Shown one piece after another: positions 44,378-52,987 of a stretch of DNA of 64,000 nucleotides (position 1 is its first letter; each line of letters opens with the position of its first letter). The stretch covers positions 248,001 through 312,000 of the forward strand of contig JASCOF010000002.1 of NCBI GenBank assembly GCA_029960065.1, written 5' to 3'. Source of the stretch: Flavobacteriaceae bacterium PS02336. Lineage in GTDB: Bacteria > Bacteroidota > Bacteroidia > Flavobacteriales > Flavobacteriaceae. Below the pieces are notes generated by a model. The model saw nothing but the letters and a program-made list of their open reading frames with translations, was not told the origin of the DNA and made no database searches. The translations under genes and the position numbers were made by a program.

Positions 44378-44710
44378 ATGAAAAAATTAGTTTATTTATT
44401 GCTTTTTATCCCTTTTTTATCATTTTCTCAATCTCAAATTGAAGATATAGATTGTGATTCAAATGATGTATTAAAAGAAGTATATCTAGAAGGGAATCAG
44501 ACCATCTTAAAATGTACAGATCAAAATGGTCACTATGTTTTACATGTAATAGCTGTCAGAGGGAGTGGTGGTGGTTCAGGTTCAGGTGGTGCCGATACAG
44601 GAATGTCTGACCCTCTTGGTCCAGAATATTCTCCTCCTCCTAATTGCATTAATACTTGGATAAAAACAGATGGCGAATGGCTAATTGTGAATTATTGCGG
44701 TATCGAGTGA
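44378..44710 (+). CDS. Small exported protein of unknown function
   Basis: 110 residues: a signal peptide (MKKLVYLLLFIPFLSFS), a short acidic domain with cysteines in IDCDSND and LKCTDQNG, a Gly/Ser linker (RGSGGGSGSGG, about 65-75) and a Pro-rich end with CINTW and NYCGIE. Four cysteines could form two disulfides. I do not recognise the family. The promoter box upstream and the terminator in the repeat downstream support a real single-gene unit. Confidence 0.7.
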   Translation: MKKLVYLLLFIPFLSFSQSQIEDIDCDSNDVLKEVYLEGNQTILKCTDQNGHYVLHVIAVRGSGGGSGSGGADTGMSDPLGPEYSPPPNCINTWIKTDGEWLIVNYCGIE

Positions 44711-44726
44711 ATCATTACGGTTTTAA

Positions 44727-44789
44727 GTAGAAATATCAAGACTTCGGAAAGTGTTAAAAAAGAAAAGCTGTCAAAAATGACAGCTTTTT
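44727..44789. repeat. Left copy of a direct repeat framing the RexAB-like cassette (contains terminator)
   Basis: GTAGAAATATCAAGACTTCG, then GAAAGTGTTAAAA and a terminator hairpin with arms AAGCTGTCA/TGACAGCTT. The right copy at 46911-46970 has the same order of words. The hairpin also ends the small exported gene. The rest of the 393-bp gap to 45104 shows no gene; a TACTTAA/TTAAGTA-type inverted repeat lies near 44990-45015. Confidence 0.65.
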
Positions 44790-45103
44790 CGTTTATGTAC
44801 CCTTTACCGTTGAATTGTCGAACTTATTTGTAGAGGATTTGAAGAAACTTGCCTATGCTTATAAAAAGTTATTGATTATTAAATTTTAAGAACAGACACT
44901 TTATGTGCGTACCTTCAACTACTAGCCATTGAAAAAGGAGTATAAATACGTATTGTTCTGCATTATGTAATTTATTACACTTGCTAACCATACTTAATAT
45001 TTTGTTTAAGTATGGTTTTCCGTAAAAGAATCATGATTATATTTAAGTTATTTGCTTTGAGGAATTTAAATATATTGTAAATAAAAAGATAACAAACTAA
45101 AGC

Positions 45104-45952
45104 ATGGCTAGAAAAAAAAGAAAGATTGGATTTTATTATTTATGTCTAATTAACGAAGATTTAAATTTAAATGAATCGTTTAAGAATGTGATAAATTATA
45201 TTAATGGGTTAAATAAAATAGATAGAAATTTCAGTTTAGGTAATAATAAGTTTTGTATTATCGATGAAGTCAATTTTTACCAAAATGCTAATCAGACAAA
45301 CATAATTTTTAAAAGCGCCACGCATAGTTACAGACCAAATTTAATTCATAGAGAAACTGTTGATGAAAGAGAGAGTCCTAAAGATATAGCTGAAGGTGAA
45401 ATTGAGAAGACACATTTAGTAACTAATTTTGTCAACGATGATTTAATTCTTTTGCTTGAAAAGCATTTGCATGGTATCTCAATAAATCAATTTGTAAGAT
45501 ATTTAAATCATTATGGTGGACAACTGGATGAGCCCATTAAATTTAATTTTGAGACTGTAGTAAAAGATAATTTTTTAGAAGAAATAGATAATTTGTCTAG
45601 AGTTACCTGTGCAGATATATATGTTGATAAACAGATGTTAGGAGGGGAAGCATTAAATTATTCAAATAATCTAAATGAAGTTAAACATGAAGTTATTCTT
45701 TCAGTAAAGTCAAAAAAAATGGAATCAATTGCGGATTTTGCAAGAGATACTTTTGCTTTTTTAAACGGAGGGAATAATAGTGTTAGAAGAATAAGGTTAG
45801 TTGGTCGTAATATGGATAATAATGAAGTTATTATTAATACAGATTTTATTGAGCGTCAAGAATATATTTCTCCAGAAATAAATGAAATAACAGGAGAACC
45901 AATATCTCGCGATGTGTTTAATGAAATGAATCTTGCAATCCAAAACTTTTAA
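45104..45952 (+). CDS. RexA-like protein, putative sensor of a phage-exclusion pair
   Basis: 282 residues, no signal or membrane segment, basic N-terminus (MARKKRKIGFYY). I compared it from memory with lambda RexA (279 residues). Length, the GFYxxY-type start and the end pattern agree: IRLVGRNMDNNEVIINTDFI then ISPEIN, against a RexA segment of similar spacing ending LSAPLN. The next gene, 3 bp away, encodes a four-helix membrane protein like RexB. In lambda, RexA senses phage replication or recombination complexes and triggers RexB, which depolarises the membrane. The similarity is remote and by eye. A DUF-type orphan is the alternative. Confidence 0.5.
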   Translation: MARKKRKIGFYYLCLINEDLNLNESFKNVINYINGLNKIDRNFSLGNNKFCIIDEVNFYQNANQTNIIFKSATHSYRPNLIHRETVDERESPKDIAEGEIEKTHLVTNFVNDDLILLLEKHLHGISINQFVRYLNHYGGQLDEPIKFNFETVVKDNFLEEIDNLSRVTCADIYVDKQMLGGEALNYSNNLNEVKHEVILSVKSKKMESIADFARDTFAFLNGGNNSVRRIRLVGRNMDNNEVIINTDFIERQEYISPEINEITGEPISRDVFNEMNLAIQNF

Positions 45953-45955
45953 AGC

Positions 45956-46474
45956 ATGTATTTAGAGTTTATACTTTTATTTTTTGATTATTTTAAAACT
46001 TTGAATAAAAGAGTAGTAATTTATGAATGGGTTTTTCCGATTCTATTTTGTTTATTATTACTTTTTTGTAACTGTAAATATGATTTATCAGCATATAAAA
46101 TGTTTAAAGACAACTCTATAAATATTTTGGGAGTTCTCCTGGGGTTTTCGATTGCAGTAATTACTATAATTACTACTGGTGGCGGAAAAAATTTAGAAGA
46201 AATAAAGAAGATAATTACTGGGTTTACGAAAGGAACAAAAAACATAACTTTATATGAGCTAATTCTCATCAATTTTACATACTCTGTTATCTTGGAAATA
46301 TTAATAATAATAGGTTGTTTGTTAATGCCTTTAATCTCTAATCTATTTCAAATTAATCATAGCATTAAGTTGATAATATACTCCATGATGGTTTTTTTAG
46401 TCGTACATATTCTGTTAGTAACGATGAGAAATTTGACAGATTTTTATTTAATAATTTCAAAGAATAATGACTAA
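45956..46474 (+). CDS. RexB-like four-helix membrane protein
   Basis: 172 residues with four hydrophobic segments at about 26-41, 55-75, 107-130 and 138-158. Several positions resemble lambda RexB (144 residues, four helices). The second helix ends before a charged loop (GGGKNLEEIKK). The third holds a central Glu (VILEILIIIGCLL), as RexB does (FVELGALFFCGLLLL). The last ends VVHILLVTMRNLTDFY, against FIHICILVFQLYNLTRE. It is separated by 3 bp from the RexA-like gene, so they are co-translated. A membrane-depolarising effector role is inferred. Confidence 0.5.
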   Translation: MYLEFILLFFDYFKTLNKRVVIYEWVFPILFCLLLLFCNCKYDLSAYKMFKDNSINILGVLLGFSIAVITIITTGGGKNLEEIKKIITGFTKGTKNITLYELILINFTYSVILEILIIIGCLLMPLISNLFQINHSIKLIIYSMMVFLVVHILLVTMRNLTDFYLIISKNND

Positions 46475-46532
46475 TTTTAAATAGTTTACTATTTGTTTTG
46501 GCTTAGAATAGAATTTACCTTAAAAATAAATA

Positions 46533-46874
46533 ATGGAAAGAGAAAAAATTGGTTTTACAGCAGAAGGATTTCTTAGAAGTAGTATTTATATTAAAGATTT
46601 ACCAAATTTGTTAGATGAATATAAAGATAAATTTGGAGATGCAGAATCATTAGTTGTCAATTTGAAGGATAATATAATAGGTAATAAACCTACAAGTGAA
46701 TCAGTGATTTTTTCTAATGATGGAAAGAAAATCGAGATTAATATATTTGAGTCAAAAGAGAAAGAAAAAGGGAAATTGATAAATCCAAGTGCAGACTCTG
46801 TTTATCAAGTTATAAAATTTGTTTTAGAGAGAGCAGTAAAAGAGTATTCTGAAAAGTTTCCACCTGTAGAATAG
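46533..46874 (+). CDS. Small acidic protein of unknown function, third gene of the cassette
   Basis: 113 residues, soluble, rich in Lys and Glu, no known motif. Segments such as YIKDLPNLLDEYKDKFGDAESLVVNL and VYQVIKFVLERAVKEYSEKFPP look helical. It lies 58 bp after the RexB-like gene and before the right copy of the direct repeat, so it belongs to the same cassette. It could be a regulator or an accessory partner. No function can be claimed. Confidence 0.6.
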   Translation: MEREKIGFTAEGFLRSSIYIKDLPNLLDEYKDKFGDAESLVVNLKDNIIGNKPTSESVIFSNDGKKIEINIFESKEKEKGKLINPSADSVYQVIKFVLERAVKEYSEKFPPVE

Positions 46875-46910
46875 ATTTAGAGGGGATAAGGGATAAGATA
46901 CTTGGTTTGA

Positions 46911-46970
46911 GTAAGAATATCAGGCTTCGGAAAGTATTAAAATGAAAAGCTGTCATTTTTGACAGCTTTT
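46911..46970. repeat. Right copy of the direct repeat framing the RexAB-like cassette (contains terminator)
   Basis: GTAAGAATATCAGGCTTCGG, AAAGTATTAAAA and a hairpin with arms AAAAGCTGTCA/TGACAGCTTTT (46945-46970). It matches the left copy word for word, apart from small differences and a changed loop (TTTT for AAAA). Confidence 0.65.
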
Positions 46971-47045
46971 CCATTAATGTATATTTCTTAAATATTTAAA
47001 TTATATATAGAAGGTAAATAATTATTATCGGTGGTATCCTTGTTG

Positions 47046-47606
47046 TCAGTTTTCTAATTCAAGTAAGTGATTAAAAAGTTCAGCTGTTGCGACGACATCA
47101 CCTAAAGCACTATGTCTTTTGTCTATTTTAATATTAAAAAAATCAAAAGCTTTTTGTGATGATGTCAAATCTTCAGGAAGTTTATTAGTAATTGAGAGGA
47201 AAAATAATAATGATGCTGTATCCACATATCTATGTGAAAATCTTTTATTATAATCATTACCGTTTTTAATCCAAAAGGTCTTAAAAAAATTGATGTCAAA
47301 TAATATATTATGACCGCATAAAATTATTTTTTCATCCAAATTAAAATTTTGATTTAGAAAGTTCTCTATTTCTAATACTGCAATCTCAGACTTCAATGCA
47401 ATACGAGAATGTTCCGAAATATCTATTTTATTTATTTCTAATGCTTTTTCGGATACATTAAGAATTCCATCATTGATTAAAAATTCTTTTGAATTAAAAA
47501 TTTTGCCGTTTTCCCAAACAGTAAATGCTACAGAAAGTATACTGTGGCTTAATGGGTCTAATCCCCCTGTCTCTGTATCTATAAACAGTATTTTATTATG
47601 TTTCAT
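47046..47606 (-). CDS. DEDDh 3'-5' exonuclease (DnaQ/epsilon-like)
   Basis: A 186-residue RNase T/DnaQ-fold exonuclease with all motifs: Exo I FIDTETGGLDP (Asp10, Glu12), Exo II GHNILFDINFF, and Exo III HSALGDVVAT giving the DEDDh histidine and last aspartate. No polymerase or helicase domain is attached. Its first 11 bp overlap the end of the membrane protein gene at 47596, so the two form a coupled pair. In this defence-type setting it may be the effector that degrades nucleic acid. A general repair role is possible. Confidence 0.85.
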   Translation of the reverse strand: MKHNKILFIDTETGGLDPLSHSILSVAFTVWENGKIFNSKEFLINDGILNVSEKALEINKIDISEHSRIALKSEIAVLEIENFLNQNFNLDEKIILCGHNILFDINFFKTFWIKNGNDYNKRFSHRYVDTASLLFFLSITNKLPEDLTSSQKAFDFFNIKIDKRHSALGDVVATAELFNHLLELEN

Positions 47607-48498
47607 TAACTTTCTTTTTATTTAAAAAGTAATACAAAGATACTAAAGTTTCATTACCACAAAGTGTCCAATAACGCTTATATTTATAATGAAATGTAAA
47701 CCATAGTAGAAAAGTTGTCAAAGATATGAGTGATGTTACTTTGTTGATTTCAAGTGAAATATATTTTGCGGAGGCATAAAAAAAGAAATGAAAATAAAAT
47801 GTTGCAAACATAAAAATAAATGCCAAAGACCTGTATAAATTATACTTTGCTAGAAAAAAAGCTGACATTGATTTTATACCTTCTTGATTTGTTATTACGG
47901 TTGAAAATTTATAAAGGGAATACCATTTATCGGGATAATTAGTATTCAATCGGCTATTAATAATATTAATGCATTCTGTTCTCAAAGTCCCATTTTCTTT
48001 ATAATAACTTTCAGATTCGAAAGTAAAAACTTTGGAAAGTGTATTTTTAAATGGTTTAAAAATATCTTTTAACCATAAATAAAATTTTGTACTAAATAAG
48101 CTTTGAGGAGTAAATAATTGAAAGAGCCAATTAAAGAATTTTTTAATTTTTTCAAAAATATAGCTCGCGGCTTTATTTATAGATTTGTCAAAAAATGAGA
48201 CCAAAATTTCATATTTAATTATTGAAAAAACTTTGACAAAATGACCCAACAAGTACGCAAGAATAATGACTAATAATGTAATCAAATTTGACTTTTCATC
48301 CCAATAATTTTTAAAGAGACTACTAATTGTAGATAATTCGGACAATATATATGAATTATCTAAATCATTGCAAGAAATTTTAGAAACATCAACTAAAGCT
48401 AGAGGTATAATTAATATACCAAGGAAAATAAAGCCAGGCAAAACAAGTCCGAGTATGTCGAATACAAAATTTTCTATTTTAGAAAGAAATTCATCCAT
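47596..48498 (-). CDS. Four-helix membrane protein coupled to the exonuclease
   Basis: A 300-residue protein with hydrophobic segments at about 13-36, 70-90, 222-243 and 253-270. The roughly 130-residue aromatic- and Lys-rich region between helices 2 and 3 is cytoplasmic by charge. I do not recognise the family. The overlap with the DEDDh exonuclease gene on the same strand implies a joint function, possibly a membrane anchor or sensor for the nuclease. Confidence 0.7.
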   Translation of the reverse strand: MDEFLSKIENFVFDILGLVLPGFIFLGILIIPLALVDVSKISCNDLDNSYILSELSTISSLFKNYWDEKSNLITLLVIILAYLLGHFVKVFSIIKYEILVSFFDKSINKAASYIFEKIKKFFNWLFQLFTPQSLFSTKFYLWLKDIFKPFKNTLSKVFTFESESYYKENGTLRTECINIINSRLNTNYPDKWYSLYKFSTVITNQEGIKSMSAFFLAKYNLYRSLAFIFMFATFYFHFFFYASAKYISLEINKVTSLISLTTFLLWFTFHYKYKRYWTLCGNETLVSLYYFLNKKKVNET

Positions 48499-48672
48499 TT
48501 ATTTATAGTATTATTGAGGTTTTACTTAATTCAGCTTGTGGGTAAGATAATTGTTTAATTACTTTTCAACATCTAACAAACCAAAACATTCTCATTTGAA
48601 ATTTATATTCGTAAGCCAAAGGATTAGATATTAATTCCTGAAATTAAAAAAGGTAGTTTAGCAGTGTCTTTA

Positions 48673-49428
48673 TTAATATTTATTATCATTCCAACGCTCC
48701 AATGTTCGAAATCTATCCATTAAAATTATTTTCGACCACCAAGATTTGGAAATTATTTCGTTTTTGATGTTTTCAAGAAATTCATCTTTTGTTATATTTG
48801 GATTACTAAATTTGCCTTTTATATAGCAGTTTTTACAAAAAGCATAGTTGTTAGATGAGTCTTTATTAGTACCATATTTAATAATTGATGAAAACTTTTT
48901 GCCACAACTTTGACACCAAGGATAAAGTTTTTCATTTTGTTTGAGTAAAATTTGCGAAACTTTTGTTTCGTCAATCATCCACATCAATATTCCTAGAGAG
49001 AATAATATAATGCCAATATTATGTTGGGCTTTACTGCTTTCATTTATTCTCGAAAGGTCTTCTTTAAGAATTGTGAACTTACTAGAAAATTGTTCTGCTT
49101 TTTTTGAATTAATAGCATTCTCTTTTTTTAAAAATAATAGTTTAGTTCTTAATATTAAAAGTGAATCTATATAAATATTTTTTATTTTTTGCTCATTTGA
49201 TTTTTCAACAAAATCACTGTAATAATCGACAGAACTTTCGGTCTTTTCAAACTCAAAATCAGCTGAAATTTTTTCTAATTCAAATAAGTTACGTTCAGTA
49301 GTGATTTTGTTAAAATCTTTTTCCCAATTACCTATTTTATCCGAAAGTTGAATTTCGCTGTAGCCGATAATTATTATTCCTAATAATACAAAGAGTTTAT
49401 AAATTTTATCTGGAATGTTAATGTCCAT
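48673..49428 (-). CDS. Membrane protein with coiled coil and zinc ribbon
   Basis: 251 residues. One helix lies at about 10-25 (LFVLLGIIIIGYS). It is followed by a Lys/Glu-rich region of about 100 residues that looks coiled-coil, a second helix at about 135-151 (IGIILFSLGILMWMI), then a four-cysteine ribbon with CQSCGKK (about 171-177) and CKNCYIKG (about 197-204). The ribbon and coil would sit on opposite sides of the membrane or form a hairpin. No known family. The gene is alone between 174-bp and 154-bp gaps without other features. It is part of the accessory block. Confidence 0.65.
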   Translation of the reverse strand: MDINIPDKIYKLFVLLGIIIIGYSEIQLSDKIGNWEKDFNKITTERNLFELEKISADFEFEKTESSVDYYSDFVEKSNEQKIKNIYIDSLLILRTKLLFLKKENAINSKKAEQFSSKFTILKEDLSRINESSKAQHNIGIILFSLGILMWMIDETKVSQILLKQNEKLYPWCQSCGKKFSSIIKYGTNKDSSNNYAFCKNCYIKGKFSNPNITKDEFLENIKNEIISKSWWSKIILMDRFRTLERWNDNKY

Positions 49429-49582
49429 TTATTGAATATTTACAAAGATTATTAATAGGCTTACATTACTTTAAAATGGTAATGGAAGAATTTATTATTT
49501 TTTGATGTTTGTTAAATTAAGCTTGAATGCTTTTTGCTAATTTATATTGATAGTTTTCACCCTCTTGGCAATCAAACTGATT

Positions 49583-52500
49583 TTATATAAAATATCTATA
49601 ATCATATTCAATCTTTTCTTTGTTTTCAATTAATTTTCCAATTCTGGCAATATCATTTGAAGATGAGATAGTTGCAGGTAATTGAGAATACATATTAAGA
49701 GAATTCCAATTCATTTTGGTAAGCCCTAAAATTTCATTAGCAATCTGCTCCAGACTACCAGTCCCATGATGTTTAATAATTTTTAAAGGCTTAGGAATAT
49801 ATCGACCGCCAGGATAAAAGTTAAATTTTGGATTATTTACAGAAGGAATTACACCATGAGCCCATAATAATGCTTCGCTTGCATTTAATTGAATACAGGT
49901 TCCGCGGGATACTGAATAACCATCTATTTCAGTCTTTCCATCTTTTATTTTACTTGAAACATATTTTATATCATCCTCAAAATTAATCTCAACTAAATCA
50001 ACAGATTCGATATTGATATTATCATGGAGACTATCTAAAATTCCTTTTTTTTCATCATCTGTAAAAAAAGTCCTTTTATGTATTACCACTCTCTTTGGTA
50101 TTTCATTCATTGATTCATAAAAAAGATTAATTACACTTTTGCCAAATTCGTAAGCATCATCATAACTTAAATGAGGTTTTTTATGTCTCCATTGAATCTT
50201 ATCATTGCTAATCTTCGATAATTTGTATTTTAGACCTTCACCTGTAGAGCTATAGATATGACTACATCCTAAAATTATATGTCCCTTATCTTCTTTTTTT
50301 GAATCGACACTATAACCAATTCCTGCAAAAGCTGTAGTTTTATCGGTATTGCTTAATATCCATGGCGTTCTGAGAGATTTAACAAAATATGATAATGATA
50401 ACCACCAATTTATTTGACAACTTTGTTTTAAATCTTTAATCGTTTTTTCTCTAATAAATTGAGACATGACCCTTTTTTCGACACAAAATGCTTTTATATA
50501 ATCATGCAAGTCATATGATTCTCCATTTTCATGATAACTTGTGAAACTTTCCCATCTCTGCGGAATATAAATTATTATGACTTTTTGATTTCCAATAGCA
50601 CTAAGACTAGTGATTTTATCACAAATGTTTCGTTTAATTTCATTTATGTTTTCCTTCAATTTATCACTATTAGGCTCACCAATATTCTCCCAATCTGAAG
50701 AGGTGGGTTCTGGTATATTAAGGCTTAAGCCATAGGTATTATAAAACCCTTTGAAATCAATGATATAATCTTCTTTTTCACTGAATTTTGAAATTTCCTG
50801 ATTCTGTTGTGACAAAAACTCAAACAAAACTTTAGAATCTCGTTCTGGAGCTATAACCCCTAATTTTATAGTTGTATCGAGGAACGTATTTAAGCTTGTC
50901 TCAAAAGGTTTATTGGTTATTAGTCCTCTCATTGGATGAGTATCAGAAGTATGATTATTACCATGTTTTGTTGAAAATAATAATGATGCTTCTTTAAATT
51001 GAACCCCTCTAAGTTTGATATATTTAGCAGGAACATTATGAGGATTTGAATATTTATTGTTTAAGTCACAGATATTTGTAAATACTGGGACTTTACCAAT
51101 TGAAAAGCTAAATCCACTTGCTGAATTTATTGGAAAATCATATCTATCTTCAGTAAGTAGTCTTCTGCTCCATTTTTTGATGTAATCGTTATAGCTATTA
51201 TTCCATATTTTTTTATAAAATTCAATTCCAATTTGCTGTACGATACTTTTATCAACATTCTCACTTTCCAAGGCAAAGCTTGGATTTATTGTAAGATAAA
51301 ATTCCTTATCTATTTTTTCTAAAGAAAGTGTAATTGCACTGTAAACTTTTTCATTTGCTATTATCCTAAACTCATCTGACCATATTTTATCCTTATAGTT
51401 AGTATTCAAATCTTCAGCGGAAGATAAAATTTTGCAAATTGAACATAGCATGAGTGAATTAATCCCTGAATGATAAATTCTTGTGTCAGTCAATGGTTTT
51501 CTCACAATATCTCCAGATAAAACTTCTTTAAAAGCATTTTTTACAGATTCTAAAGTTCCAAATGCCCAAATTTTATTTTCATAAGGTATTGCAGAGATAT
51601 CATTTCTTTTTAATGAAACATTATTAACAGATTCCCATGGTTTTTCTTTGAATACCGCATCAAAAACAAATACCTCCTCTGGAAATTTTATTGGGAAAAA
51701 GTTACTTTTTAACACTTTATTTACACGTTCCAATTTTAAGTCAAAAGGAGTAAATGTATCGTTTTGATTGTTAGTTGTTTGTTGAATGGAATTAAGTTCT
51801 TGTTTTAATTCGTTATTATCTTCTACTATTAGTTTAGTTATACTAAGCATTGTTGAGTCAAAACCATCAGTAGGAATGTAGAATGCTTGCCTATTGTTTT
51901 TCTTGGCATGCTGAATTAATTCAGAAACTTCTACACTGTTGTTATTATGGTAGCCACACCAAAATAGCATTCCTCCACCTTTTTTAGAGTATGCATCTTT
52001 TAAAGCATCCATTAGTGACGCATCACGACCACTATATCCAATTACAATTAAATGTTTATCTCCTAAATAATCTATAAGTTTTTGCCTAAACGTTTCATCT
52101 TGTGTTTGTAACTCCTCATCCGTATTTTTTAAATCCCCATATTTAAAATCTCCATGCAATTTTATTATTGGTAACTCACTTTTGTTTTGAGTTCTTTGAT
52201 TAATTCGTTCTACAGTATCTAATGTTATTTCAATCCCTTGGACACCACCCAATACGCAAGAATTCATCACTAAATCATCTAAATTAGTTGTCCATACAGA
52301 ATCCAATATTCCATTTTTCACTAATAATGGAATTGTCCTATATCCTATTGAAGGCTTAACATTTGAACATATTTTTTGGAAATACTGACTACGATTTTTT
52401 TCTATTGGAAAACATTTTTTAGCGTAAAAGGAATATTCTTCTTTACTATCCCTTTCGACATAAGTACCTTGGTTATCTAGCCACGACTGAATGGTATTTT

Positions 52501-52708
52501 GAACCTTTGGATTTCTAAAATTATTTATCCAGTCATTAGTTGTAGAATTATTACTCTTATATATTGTTCCTTTCCAATCCCAAATACAGTCATTTGCAGA
52601 TGGAATTCCCGAAGTAATTGAACTTCCTGCTCCTAATAAAAGAGTATAAGTGTCATTTTTGCTAATTACAACCGACCTTAAAAACTCATCAAATTGTAGT
52701 TGATTCAT
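49583..52708 (-). CDS. Single-chain SIR2-APAZ-short Argonaute (fused SPARSA-type defence protein)
   Basis: 1041 residues. The N-terminal SIR2 domain (about 1-300) has GAGSS (26-30), the NAD-site Asn142 and Asp144 in TTNLDD, the catalytic His185 in IIKLHGDF and GYSGRD (224-229), so NADase activity is expected. The middle (about 310-680) fits the APAZ position. MID (about 700-800) shows VIIIYIPQRWE, LHDYIKAFCVEK and SQF. PIWI ends with NWNSLNMYSQLPATI. The usual first PIWI aspartate is absent (AGIGYSVD), so no target slicing is expected. Known SIR2-Ago systems use an RNA guide to detect invading DNA and deplete NAD. Most encode two proteins; single-chain forms are known in a few proteobacteria. 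No partner gene is next to it. Confidence 0.85.
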   Translation of the reverse strand: MNQLQFDEFLRSVVISKNDTYTLLLGAGSSITSGIPSANDCIWDWKGTIYKSNNSTTNDWINNFRNPKVQNTIQSWLDNQGTYVERDSKEEYSFYAKKCFPIEKNRSQYFQKICSNVKPSIGYRTIPLLVKNGILDSVWTTNLDDLVMNSCVLGGVQGIEITLDTVERINQRTQNKSELPIIKLHGDFKYGDLKNTDEELQTQDETFRQKLIDYLGDKHLIVIGYSGRDASLMDALKDAYSKKGGGMLFWCGYHNNNSVEVSELIQHAKKNNRQAFYIPTDGFDSTMLSITKLIVEDNNELKQELNSIQQTTNNQNDTFTPFDLKLERVNKVLKSNFFPIKFPEEVFVFDAVFKEKPWESVNNVSLKRNDISAIPYENKIWAFGTLESVKNAFKEVLSGDIVRKPLTDTRIYHSGINSLMLCSICKILSSAEDLNTNYKDKIWSDEFRIIANEKVYSAITLSLEKIDKEFYLTINPSFALESENVDKSIVQQIGIEFYKKIWNNSYNDYIKKWSRRLLTEDRYDFPINSASGFSFSIGKVPVFTNICDLNNKYSNPHNVPAKYIKLRGVQFKEASLLFSTKHGNNHTSDTHPMRGLITNKPFETSLNTFLDTTIKLGVIAPERDSKVLFEFLSQQNQEISKFSEKEDYIIDFKGFYNTYGLSLNIPEPTSSDWENIGEPNSDKLKENINEIKRNICDKITSLSAIGNQKVIIIYIPQRWESFTSYHENGESYDLHDYIKAFCVEKRVMSQFIREKTIKDLKQSCQINWWLSLSYFVKSLRTPWILSNTDKTTAFAGIGYSVDSKKEDKGHIILGCSHIYSSTGEGLKYKLSKISNDKIQWRHKKPHLSYDDAYEFGKSVINLFYESMNEIPKRVVIHKRTFFTDDEKKGILDSLHDNINIESVDLVEINFEDDIKYVSSKIKDGKTEIDGYSVSRGTCIQLNASEALLWAHGVIPSVNNPKFNFYPGGRYIPKPLKIIKHHGTGSLEQIANEILGLTKMNWNSLNMYSQLPATISSSNDIARIGKLIENKEKIEYDYRYFI

Positions 52709-52912
52709 GTAGTTTTATTTCAAATGTTTTTGGTTTATCTAGAAATTTGGTGACTATGCTATTTGCAAAATAGTTCTTTAAATTTTTATGAAATCGAACT
52801 ATAAAATTTTATAATTAGTCAATTGAATAACAATTCATTTCAAAAACTAATTTATCAAATCTAAGAAAAAAAAAGATGAGAATTCATTTATAAAAAAAAT
52901 AGATTCAATAAT

Positions 52913-52967
52913 AACGATAGTTAGTAATTTCAATACGTTTACTAATTCAGTTCTACGAATTAATTTA
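52913..52967. promoter_or_regulatory. LytTR-type direct repeats upstream of the response regulator gene
   Basis: AACGATAG (52913), TACGTTTACTAATT (52934) and TACGAATTAATT (52954): three phased half-sites 21 and 20 bp apart, ending 21 bp before the start codon. LytTR proteins bind paired direct repeats with a period of about 21 bp, so this is a candidate autoregulatory site. Confidence 0.6.
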
Positions 52968-52987
52968 AATATTTCTACATTTATCAA

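Noticed and set aside
44711..45103. Possible CRISPR or att site in the 393-bp gap before the RexA-like gene
   Set aside because: There are no regularly spaced repeats and no tRNA end; only the terminator repeat at its left edge is supported.
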